Assembly: GCA_947044365.1 (NCBI GenBank)
Contig: OX345637.1
Span: 2,833,001-2,897,000, forward strand
Source: Petrosia ficiformis
Taxonomy: Eukaryota > Porifera > Demospongiae > Haplosclerida > Petrosiidae
Direction: 5' to 3'
DNA length: 64,000 nt
Part shown: positions 12,482 through 23,156 of the stretch, in pieces
Numbering within the stretch: the stretch's first letter is position 1
Layout of the letters: every line of letters begins with the position of its first letter
The notes under the pieces: model-generated
Databases searched by the model: none
Seen by the model: the letters and a program-made list of their open reading frames with translations, nothing else
What the model was told of the DNA's origin: nothing
Made by a program: the position numbers and the translations under genes

Positions 12482-15400
12482 ATGATTGATCTAATACAAT
12501 GGAGGGTTACAATTGGTACATGGTATTGTTCCAGTGTTATTGGCAGTTACAAAAAGAAAAGATCCAAAAGAAGACTTGATCATGGAGAAGTGTCGCATGC
12601 ACACTCAGTAGATGAATGGTTGATTGGATCACTGAGGTTATTACAAGCAATACTCACTGAAGCTGTCATATTGTCCCATTCACTTGTCATGAAACTAATG
12701 ACACTACTATTACTATGCGGTGATGTGGAGATTAATCCTGGACCTATTATTATAGGTAAGTTTTGTTTGTATAATAATATAATGATTTGAAGTGGAAGTA
12801 TTTCTCTATCACTTTAGAATTAACTGCCAATAAAGCATTGAATATTCTTCAACAGAGTGGTTTTAATATACCTGAGAAATGGAATAGACTTGCTGGTATC
12901 ATAGGGATATCCATTAGTGAGAGAAAGAGGTTAAGAGAAGAGGCACAGAAAACGCAGGACTATCACTTTGCTTTAGAACAAGCATTGAATTTTTGGATAT
13001 CAAATACCCCACAGTCATCATGGGAGGAATTGTTATCAGCAGTTCAACAGTGTGAAGCTAATGAGGACGCTGTGACTACACTGAGAAAACTACTGGATGT
13101 TGATGATCAGCAAAAGTGTAATGTATCTTCTCAATCTCATTCCTGTAAGCTACTATATAAACATAAAAAGGATAATGGTAATGCATAACATAGACATGTC
13201 GTAATAAAATTTCCCTTCTATATAACAAGTCATGCTCAACCTATAGTCTGTATAACCATATTCTTCTTATTTCAACTAACTGCTTGTCTCCTGCTGGTTG
13301 TAGCTCTTTTAAGTGCCACATCAATTAATTGGTTAATGTTGTAATTAATATTCCTAATTATGTATGTAACATTATGTGACACAAGCATGTAAATATATTA
13401 TATAGACTAATCTCTTGGGTAAAAACATCAGGCCCTACAGGCCAAAAAATAAATTCCCATATCTACATAACTTATGGACATTTCATTTCATTGTACACAT
13501 TCAGTACTTATTTTACCATTGTGAAATGATTTCTGTACACAAGAGAAATGTTTCACCTTTATAATACATAATAATTCTGTTATAAATATTATACTTATGC
13601 TCAACATTTACCTCCATTTAGCCTCTACCCCTGGAAAGACACAATCAATACACAACTCATATACACAGATATCTTGTGAACCAAATGAGTTAACACCATT
13701 TAATATACTGAAGAGACATTTCTCTGAAATACTTGATGTCATCTGTGACCCAAATAGACTTGCTAATGATTTGTGGGCTGTTGATCTCATATCTAATGTT
13801 GTTAAAGATAATATCATATCTACTCCAAATGTTCCTCGTTATGAGAAGGCCAGCAAATTACTAAATGAAGTTCAGCGATCTCTTAAAGGCAATGAAAATC
13901 CAGAGACACTAATTTCTTTGTGTAAAGTGCTAACCAATCAGAAAAATTCAGTGATATCTATAATATGTACAACTATGATGAAAGAATTAGGTAAGGAATT
14001 ACAATAATAGTCTTCGTTACAAATATATCACATTCTCACACAGGTGTGTCATTAGATGTCACATCATCTGAAGTCACCTCTGATACTGACAGGTTTGTTC
14101 AAGGATTGCGTGATTCGTACCTTCAAAATCCTGTAGTATATAATGACTTATTAGATAGACGTGTTGGTGAACACAAGTTTGGACAACTAGGACTTATTAA
14201 GGGACATGGAGGATGTCTTTCTGAACCAGAAGGGATAAAGAGGTTGTGGTATATGTTACGAGGCAAATTAGATAGTATAATGAATGTATCAAAGAAAATG
14301 GGCATTCAAGATGTATTGAAACGCAATGATGATAATAGTCCAATCAAAGTAGTAGTTGATGGACCTCCAGGTGTAGGAAAAACTACACTTTCCCATAAGC
14401 TTTGTAACATGTGGGCTAAGAATGAACTGAAGAAATGTACCTTTGATTTAGTGTTTCTTATTTCTCTCAGAGATGAGGAAGCCTCATCAGCAGAAAAAAT
14501 GTATGATCTTGTTTCTTTATTTCATGGTAGTAAAAGTATATGTGAAATTGTTAGTAATGGTATCATAGAGACCGATGGTAAAGATATGTTACTAATATTT
14601 GATGGATGGGATGAGTTTAAGGGAAAAGACCAAAACAGATCATTTATATTGGATATTATTCAAGGAAAACAATTACGCAAATGTAATGTACTAGTTACTT
14701 CACGTACATATGCTTCAGCAAAACTTCTTCAACTACAGAGTGTTAATCGTCATGTTGAAGTATTAGGTTTTGAGGAAAAAGAGATTTTTTCATACATCAG
14801 GAAAGAGCTAACTGAAGGGAATGCTAAACAATTAATAAAGGAATTGAAGACTAGGGAAGATGTCTTGTCATTATGTTATATACCTTTTGTATGTTCCATG
14901 TTAGTGAGAGTTTATCAGCTAAGTGGCTTTATTCTTCCTAACACTTTGACTAAGTTTTACAAGAAATATGTTCTTTATGCTATAAAGAGATTAATGAAAA
15001 AACAACAACATGATCCAGACACAGTTGAATCACTTGAAGATCTACAAGAAGATCAAAAGAAAGCATTTGATGAACTTTGTTGTTGTGCTTATGAGAAACT
15101 GAAGACACAAAATACCACTTTCAATAGAAATGAAATTTTAAAGTTATCACATTCAATCAAGTGTGAACATTTTGGATTAATGAACTGTTACAAGATAGCA
15201 GACACCACTAAACATCAGTTTCTTCATCTAACCATTCAAGAATTCCTTGCGGCATGGTGGATAACTCACCATGATGATCAGAAAGTGCTGTTTAGAGAAC
15301 ATTTCCATGGAACTCACTTTCGCATGACGCTAAGATTTGTGGCAGGCCTGACTGAACTTAGAGATGACAGTTATCAAGAGTATTTCAGTAAAGAGGTAGA

Positions 15401-17177
15401 CTTACAGTGTATAAGAAAACCATTGTTTGGTTTTGAATCTCATCAGTACTCATTGATTCATCAGAATCCACAATTGCTTTGTGATGACATTCGAAATATA
15501 TTCTGCTGGATTAAATATCCTCTGCATGAACCCTATTATGATACAGATACTATACAATTACTTCATCTAATTTACGAGTCACAAAACAAAGTATTGTGTC
15601 AAATATTTGTTTCATACATTATAAACTCCTCTCTTTGTGTATATAGAGTGAATTCATCACAATTTGATTTATTGTGTTTGTCCTTTCTCCTGAAGAACTC
15701 AAAGATTACTTGGAATTATCTCCATCACGAATATCTTAATGATATTCTGCAACTCACCAATGAACATTCCAACATGAATAATTGCCTTGTAATGAAAGCA
15801 GAATATTCTAATACCACATCAGTAATCAAGATGCACCAATCATCATTGTGTCGGTACATTCAAGAAAGTTATATCAACGTATTCTACACATCAATTCATT
15901 CAGTTGTTATCATGTTCACACAACTGTTTGAAATGCCTCAACTGAATATTTTACATGTAGACATTAAACTGTTATCATCTCGTCATTCGGAAGATCGTAT
16001 TGATAATGAATTATTACTGGAAATGGAGAAGGTATTGTCTACAAACCATATAATTAAAGAAGTTTTATTTAAGTTGACACGTGTGGAATTCAACTCATTA
16101 ATAAATAGTTTGCTTACTGGAGTAGAGAGAAATGATACAATTCAATTCTTTTCACTATCATCAGACTCTACTCATACTAAGTCATTACAAATTGAAGAAC
16201 TCTTGAAAAACAACCAAACATTACAAGCTCTTAAACTGGATATACCTGTTACTGGAATACTCCCATCTCTATGTATCATACCAGTTAATGAATCTCTTAC
16301 AGCACTAAACATCAGTAATGATACAGTACATGATATCATAACATATTCTGTAAAGAAAAAAGAAAGTTTGTCACCTGGATTAGAAAATGTTGGAAGAAAT
16401 ATTACTAACTTGAAAAGCCTGTCCCTATATAAACCATTGATGCCATTAATTATCTATTTAGATTCTAACCCTTTTCTACATCATCTGGATATAGTAATAG
16501 AGAGAGAAGAAAGTCTTAATGAACTATTTAATGTTCTCTCCAGTAATAGAACTGTTATAGCTCTAAGAATAAACTTTCAAGACATTGGTTTGTTTCATGA
16601 AGAAGTGGGAAAATCTCTTCAATTGATGTTGTCATCAAACAAATCACTACAATGTCTGGAGATCAAAAGTCGAGCATCCAATTGTACATTACTTATCAAA
16701 TACCTGACAACTGGTCTGAGAAAAAACAACATACTACAAGAACTGAATGTAAACATTAAATTACCAGAAAATATTAATTTTAAGGAATTCTTTGAAGCAA
16801 CTGATAATCTAAAATCGCTGACAATGATATTTGACACATTGGTGGGGATGTCAGATCAGGTATTTATATCACGGTACTATCATGAAGGGATAATTCCCCA
16901 TATTACAAATATGTTGAAAAAAAATGAAAAAATAAAGTTCCTGAAATTTACATTCACATTCACAAATACTCTATCTGAAGTTACATATAAAGAAGACTGG
17001 ATACCAATGATACATCAATTCTGGGGAACTGTGTTACTCCATCCATCGTTATGTTATGTTAACTTTCAAATATCATCTATTTTGTTAGATATATTCAACG
17101 ATATGAAGAAAACACTGATTATTGAACGTAAAGATAAGCATCTTGGTCCACATCCACTAGTAGAAACATTGAAATAA
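12482..17177 (+). CDS. NLR immune receptor: 2A - Death - CARD-like - NACHT - LRR-like
   Basis: Exons 12482-12755, 12818-13144, 13622-13990 and 14044-17177 join in consistent phase 1 and total 1368 codons (1367 aa). Residues 1-87 end with a hydrophobic MTLLLLCG then DVEINPGP, a full 2A ribosome-skipping motif. Exon 2 is a Death-like fold (WNRLAGIIGIS ... ALNFWISNTPQSSWEELL). Exon 3 is CARD-like (FSEILDVICDPNRLANDLW ... KASKLLNEVQ). Exon 4 carries a NACHT NTPase: Walker A GPPGVGKTT near residue 430, Walker B LLIFDGWDEF near 506, and sensor LVTSRTYAS near 540. A weak leucine-rich region follows (for example NKSLQCLEI, KNNILQELNV). In this family the NACHT oligomerises after sensing and Death-fold domains recruit effectors; the ligand is unknown. 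AATAAA overlaps the stop. I chose ATG 12482 as the first in-frame Met of exon 1. Confidence 0.9.
12713..12745 (+). other. 2A ribosome-skipping peptide site in NLR mRNA
   Basis: The codons read LLCGDVEINPGP, matching the canonical D-[VI]-E-x-N-P-G-P 2A consensus exactly. In known 2A peptides the Gly-Pro bond is not formed. Here this would release an 87-residue leader ending in Gly (12740-12742) and start a 1280-residue NLR at Pro (12743). The preceding 15-20 residues are hydrophobic (LVMKLMTLLLL), which in sea-urchin 2A-bearing NLRs doubles as a signal sequence when skipping fails. That last point is family knowledge, not shown here. Confidence 0.85.
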
Positions 17178-18446
17178 AATTATTGTAATTATATTTTTAC
17201 GTTAACATAATTAAAAGACATTGATGACAACTAAACCTACTTTTACATCTTGAATCTCTACATCAATTATAAAAGGAAGAAAATAAGATTTTGTGAATAC
17301 AATTATACTATAAATACAAAAAGATAATCAGCTGAACACGATATGGATTTGTGAATGTGTAAGAGTGAATTTACACGTAGGGTAGCAAAATTGTAGATTA
17401 GAATAATGCCTCAGCAGAACGATGGATCTGATGTAAGAGTCTACGAACCCAAGTATTGGTTCCCTCAAAATTCAACAACTAAGAATTTTATTGAAAAAGT
17501 AGAAGGTTTAAAAACTTAAACAAGCATAATAGGTCTCTCTTCAGCTCTAGTGCATTTGTTTTCTATTTTCATGTCCTTATCGACTCATCTTGATGGCCTG
17601 TGGTTATTATTTTAACATGCAGGCTCATAGCAAGAGTCCTGCTTACCAATGCATCAGTAAATACATGTAATAATAACTTACATAAAAGATGCTATTCCCT
17701 TCAAAACCTTACCACATATTGATCTACCTTAGATGGGCGTTTGTTAATTAATAACTATAATTTACTTGTTTTCAATTGTTTCAATTGCCTGTATTCTGAC
17801 AGAGAGACAGCTGACCACTCTATAGCTGCTTGCACATGTTGATAGAAGGAATATTTTCCTCCATAAATTTATGCTTCTGTTGTATACTGAAACTTAATTG
17901 GTGAAACTCTGATTAAAACAGTGTGATACATGTAAATTGACTTAGAATACATTAACATATGCTTTGATGCTTTGGTGTGTTACTGGACAACTATACTTAA
18001 ATTCTATTAAGTCAACTAACACAAAAAAACTAAATTAAATACACCAAACATACACAACACTTGTATGTTAATCATAAGTATATTCATATATAGCGCTTAA
18101 ATACATACAATTGAGTCCAAAGTTCACTTAACTATGATAGTCTGGCCTTGGGAACCAGAACTAGGGGTTAAAAACATCTTTGCCTGGATCCCAACCCTCC
18201 CCTCTCTATCTGTATCTGAAAATGCTTATACAGTCCTGTTTACTAATGCATCAGTAAACATTTGTAATAATAACTTACTTACAAAAACTTGAAGTTAAAC
18301 GTTAAATAATGGCCCATCCTTATGAGATTATAAAAGATCATATTCCTTTGAAAACTTTACCTACCATGCAGTTATACACATGTGGTCTATACTAATTAAC
18401 CTTAGCTTTTGTTAATTAATAATTAAACAAGAATACTTTATATTAC
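17178..18446. other. Intergenic with a diverged ~650-bp-apart duplication
   Basis: No gene is supported. The blocks 17630-17770 and 18230-18425 share GCATCAGTAAA, TGTAATAATAACTTAC, and a TTGTTAATTAATAA end, so they are diverged direct copies. The rest is AT-rich. Confidence 0.55.
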
Positions 18447-18897
18447 AGATGATGTTTGTGTGTGTGTATATCTGTGTGTGTGTGTGCATGTGTGTGTGTG
18501 TGTATGTATGTATGTGTGTGCATGTGTGTAAGAGTGTGTGTTACCTTTCTGTGTCTGTATTAGTCTGGGTACATGTATGTGTTCGTGTGTGTGATTTTGT
18601 ATGTGTGTATGTGTGCATACATGTATGCGTGTATGAATTTGTGTATGTGAGGAGCGTATTAGAGTGGGTGTATGTATGAAGTATATATGTGTGTGCGTGT
18701 TACCTTTCTGTGTCTGTGTTAGTCTGGGTACATGTATGTGTTCGCGTGTGTGATTTTGTATGTGTGTATGTGTGCATACATGTATGCGTGTATGAATTTG
18801 TGTATGTGAAGAGCGTATTAGTGTGGGTGTATGTATGAAATATGTATGTGTGTGCGTATACATTTATGTGTGTATGTGTATGTATGCGTGTGTGTGT

Positions 18898-18931
<34 letters not shown>

Positions 18932-18936
18932 CAATG
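18447..18936 (+). repeat. TG-rich microsatellite with internal 161-bp tandem duplication
   Basis: TG/TGTATG repeats throughout. The segment from about 18538 to 18698 (TTACCTTTCTGTGTCTGT ... TGTATGTGAGGAGCG) is repeated almost exactly at about 18699-18850. Long frames on both strands encode only Val/Cys or His/Thr strings and are not genes. Confidence 0.92.
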
Positions 18937-19491
18937 TTTTTGATATATGGTGCACCATTGTCCCAAAGAGCTTCTTATTTGGCACTGCACAGTTCTCTCT
19001 TTGGGCCAGTGGTGCAGGGAACTATGATTATATTGTTAGCAACTAACAGCATTAACTTTGGCTCAAAGTGTATTCCTAATAGTTTTTTTTGAAAATTTCG
19101 TCCATTCTTCAAAACGTATCAAAAACTCTGGTGTGCCTGTGTATATGTATTGTCTGGTTTATCAAATTAAAATTGGCGTGCAGGTATAGATTTCTGGTCT
19201 CATGTTTGTGTTTTTGTTTGGCGGTTTCTAAAGTTATTCATATGCCACCTGACAGTCCAGATGTTGATGGTTGTGCAGGAATGTACTGTTTGCTCACGAG
19301 AGACTTCTACATAGTGATGTCTGTGGTACAGCTTCGATATTGATCTGGAAAAGACATTCTGTTCTAAAGGTAGATTGTTCTTTTCCTTCCATTACTGGGT
19401 ACTACTGTTGTCTGGGGATGTTCAAACTAATCCTGGGCCTGTGAAGTATCCATGTAGTGTGTGTTGATGAGTAATCAGCAAGGAAGATTTT

Positions 19492-20115
19492 GTGACACCT
19501 GTGACTCATGGGTTCATTCTAGGTGCTGTGGTATTGGTAGTGTCTGACAGTCACTGGGAATGTCCATTGTGCTCTTTGAAGGAATGTAATGCAAAGCTGG
19601 TTGAGGATATTGATTTCTCCTCCATTGACGTAATTGACACATTATGTCAGCCTGATGTCTCACCTCTTGATGTCTGTACAATCTCTCCCATTTTCTGTCA
19701 CCTCAATGTGCAGAGCCTTCTGCCAAAGACAGATGAATTAACAGTTGCCTTGAATGACACAAAGAGACCTGTGATCCTTGGTGTTAGTGAGACATGGGTG
19801 AATAGTGTTGTGCTGGATGCTGAGATCTCTATTTCAAAATACAATATATACAGGAAGAACCGTGATGAAAGAGGAAGAAGTGTGATGGTTTATGTTCTGG
19901 ATGGGTGTCGTTGTAGGCAGAGACCTGATCTAAAGGAGGAAGAAGTTGAGATTGTCTGGTTGGAACTGCATATGAGAAAAAGAGTATTCCTTCCAGGAAA
20001 CATCTATAGGCCACCTAAAGCTGATAGTGTTGTCATGGTGGCCCTTGGGTCTATGCTTGAGAGGGCAACAGCTGAAAGAAAGGAAGTTGTTCTGATGGAT
20101 CTGAATTGTAATTGA
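19492..20115 (+). pseudogene. LINE apurinic/apyrimidinic-like endonuclease domain
   Basis: After the WECPLC finger end, the frame reads FCHLNVQSLLPKTDEL, then LGVSETWVNS (catalytic-Glu region), YNIYRKNRDERGRS, and GNIYRPPK, ending near VLMDLNCN. These are the standard blocks of a non-LTR retrotransposon endonuclease, which nicks target DNA. The expected GDxN block appears as MDLNCN and then hits a stop. The sequence continues in another frame at 20112 (LLLTGDHNLLQLISEPTH, DVFFTSNPD, then SDH), which are the distal endonuclease blocks. Inactive copy. Confidence 0.85.
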
Positions 20116-20625
20116 TGTCTTCCTCTCCCCATGTTGATGAGTTGCTCCTACTAACTGGAGATCACAACCTATTGCAACTAATCAGCGAGCCAACTCATAT
20201 AACATATCATTTGAGGTCACTCATAGATGTATTTTTTACCTCAAACCCAGATATGTTTTCAGCTACTGGTACTATTAGTTCAACTAATAGTGATCACCTG
20301 ATGATCTATGGTGAATGCACTGGAAGGTTAAGTGGACCTCATGTGGGTGTAAGTAATGATAGGAGCTATAAGTCATGCAGAACTGAGGACCTACTATCTG
20401 ACCTGCATGATGCACCTGGGCAATTAGTGGAAATCTTTGATCATATAGATGATAAATGGAGCTACTGGAAGTCTCTCTTTTTTTATCATACTTGATAAGC
20501 ATGCTCCATTGATTAAAGTCAGGAATAAGAATGGGAAGCGAGATGAATGATAGATGAAAATCTGAAGCAGCTAATGAGATCGAGAAATTACCTATAGAAA
20601 GAAGCAGTCACTTGTTCACCGTCAG

Positions 20626-21663
20626 TTGTATGATTATCTAGAAACAAATTCGCTGCTGAATGATGCTCAATTTGGGTTTAGACCTAATAGGTCCATCCAA
20701 TATGTGTTACTTAGAACTGTTGATGACTGGAAGATTGCTCTTGATCAAGGAGAGATTGTTGGAACAGTTATGATTGACCTTAGTAAGTCTTTCGACATGA
20801 TAGATAATCCCTTACTTCTAAATAAGTTAGATGCTTCACTGATTACCTGAGTGGCAGAAAACAAAGGGTGGTGATGGATGGAGTCTCGTCTGTTTGGAAA
20901 GATATTGTGACAGGGGTTCCTCAGGGATCAATTTTAGGCCCTCTGTTATTTACAATATTTGTAAATGACTTACCTGACGCTGTAGAACAGTGCACAGTCA
21001 ATGTCTATGCTGATGATTCGGCTATCTACACCTCAGGCAAAGATCCTTGCGGTGTTAGTACCAAGCTCGAAGGAGACCTCAGAAGGGTAGTAACATGGAT
21101 CAATGCAAACAGACTGAAGATGAATATAGCCAAGACTCAGCTAATGGTTCTTCATGGAAAGAGAAATCAGTGGAAGGCAAAGACTGTTGAAGTCAGGATT
21201 AGTGGTGATGTGTTAGTGAAGCAAGAATGTGTGAAATATCTTGGGGTTCGAATAGATAAGTATCTTGACTAGAAGTTGCAAGCAAAGTGTACGTCATAAG
21301 TGCCTAGCTAAACTGGGTGCTATAGCTAAGTAGGGCAGGATCGCAATTACCGTGCAGTATAAGGAAGCTACTATATCAGTCATTCATTCTCCCACACCTG
21401 GATTATTTCTCTGTGGCATGCACCACTGTGGAGCCATGTTTACAAGTAGAATTGAGAGGGTACAAAACTATTCCATGCGGGTCATACTTCGCAAACCTCC
21501 GGGAACAAGAAGTCGGCCATTGAGACAGTATCTGGGATGGATCACACTGGAGCAGAGAAGGCACAATGCTTATTTATTATTTCTTTATGTCATTTGTGTT
21601 TATTCCAGGACTTGTATGAAAATCTACTGGTTTAGTAAATACAGCATTCCTGTAGACAAATAA
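20626..21663 (+). pseudogene. LINE reverse transcriptase fragments
   Basis: Fragments in three successive frames match the RT fingers and palm: LLNDAQFGFRPNRSIQ, VMIDLSKSFDMIDN (first catalytic Asp), GVPQGSILGPLLFTIFVNDL, and VYADDSAIY (YADD catalytic pair at about 21006-21017). The thumb-like CVKYLGVRID follows. The C-terminal frame 21352-21663 (RIERVQNY, RKPPGTRS) continues to the 3' end. RT copies the element RNA at the nicked target. About 100-150 residues of the N-terminal RT are missing or scrambled before 20626, and stops at about 20850 and 21270 interrupt it. Confidence 0.88.
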
Positions 21664-21690
21664 AATTTTATCTATCTATCTATCTATTTA

Positions 21691-21775
21691 GCAGGTTGGC
21701 AAGGGACTTGTCTATCCGGATCTACAGAGAACAGAGTAGACATCCCTTAGAAATTAATGTCACCCAATGTATATA

Positions 21776-21807
<32 letters not shown>

Positions 21808-22365
21808 TTTAGGCCATCTCCTTACCTTATCTGACCTCTGAATACATGGTCAGGCTTATTTGTATTTATAAATATTTTATCCGGTCATCAGGGGAGCTCT
21901 ACAATGTGGTCATTACATGACCAAAAGTTTCTGTCTCTTTAATCTCCCAACTTATGGCTTGCTACGGAAAGGGCGAGACCACTCCACCTTTGGAGACTGG
22001 TAAACTAAGATTTTAACTTTTATTATTATTATTATTGTATTTTGTTACTGCTAATTACTAATTATCATATATTTTGTTAACGTAAGTACATACCTCATTC
22101 TTTCAATGCTTACAAGTTAGGCTGGCTGCTGGGTTAATTGTAGTAGCAGATTTGAAGCAACATTTTTTTAGTTCATCAGCTTGATACATAGTGTTAGCCT
22201 ACGTAGCTATAGTTTGTGCGATGTACTTTAAGGTCAGCATGTGCAAATTCTAGATTATTCTATAAACTAATTACACTGGATGTCAACATTTAAGTGTTTA
22301 ATTCAGCTTGTACAAACAACATGTAGTTAAAAACTAATTTTAAGAATAGAGTACAGTGCAATACA
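21691..22365. other. Intergenic
   Basis: Contains a TA run near 21770-21810 and an ATT run near 22020. No gene or known element is recognised. Confidence 0.5.
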
Positions 22366-22686
22366 GAATGTGTGTGTGTGTGTGTGTGTACTTGTATTTG
22401 TGAGTATGTATGAATGTGTGTATTTGTGAAGAGTGTGTGTGTGTATGTGTCAGTGTGGTACATGTATGCGTCTGCATTTATGTTTATATGTGTGTGTGTG
22501 TACATGTATATACATGTGTGTATGTGCGTTTGTATGTGTGTGTACATGTATCTGTATATGTGCATGAATGTGTGTATGTGAAGTGTGTGTAAGTGTATGC
22601 GTGTATGTGAAGTATGAGTGAAGAAAGAGAGAGTGTGTGTGTGTGTGTGCACATGTATATGTGTGTTTGTGTGTGTGCATGTATTG
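22366..22686 (+). repeat. TG/TATG microsatellite
   Basis: Alternating TGTG, TATG and ATGTG runs. The minus-strand frames (His/Thr-rich) are artefacts of the repeat. Related in composition to the array at 18447-18936. Confidence 0.92.
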
Positions 22687-23156
22687 TAATAGATTTGCCC
22701 AGCATACTCAAAACCCTCCCAGGACCAATGTGATTCACATGATTGATGCTTTCCCATAACAATAGGTCTAGCATGAAACCCTGGTATAAATGTTATACTG
22801 TATAAAGAATGTTGTATGTTATATTGTATATGAATGAATGTGTGATGGCATGCTGTAGCAATGAAGTTATTGAAGATTCTACTGGTATTGAAGGTACTAG
22901 TATCTGTATCTTTAGTTGTAGGTAGTCAGTGGACTCGACTTTGCATATGTGTTGAAAAGCCGTGGACAATCTGATCAGATTGTTTCAACTTATTGGGTCT
23001 TATCAGCATGGTGTATCAGAAATTCACAATGTAATACGAATGATATATAATGCATGCTACATGTATATATGCAAATAGAGTAAGTTAGTTTCTTTAGTAT
23101 CTCAAGTGGTAATACTAATATCAGAGGTATATACGATTACACTCTTTAGAATCGAG
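22687..23156. other. Intergenic
   Basis: No supported feature. It lies just past the stop of the possible minus-strand gene whose last exon ends at 23157. Confidence 0.45.

Larger units (their letters stand above)
18937..21690 (+). mobile_element. Degenerate CR1/L2-like LINE with 2A-like peptide
   Basis: The parts occur in retrotransposon order. A 2A-like segment LLLSGDVQTNPGP lies at 19402-19440. A PHD-like zinc finger is split over two frames (CSVC near 19453; CDTCDSWVHSRCCGI at 19491-19535; WECPLC near 19557). An AP-type endonuclease follows, then reverse transcriptase, and a 3' end AAATAAAATTTTATC followed by (TATC)n at 21660-21690. A microsatellite tail is typical of CR1/L2-clade elements. 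Many stops and frameshifts show it is dead. The 5' limit is uncertain: 18937-19400 may be 5' UTR/ORF1 or unrelated DNA. Confidence 0.85.

Noticed and set aside
18438..18863. His/Thr-rich minus-strand frame of 141 codons
   Set aside because: A by-product of the TG microsatellite; no start context, splice sites or domain.
22290..22774. Minus-strand frames rich in His/Thr
   Set aside because: Same microsatellite artefact as at 18.4 kb.
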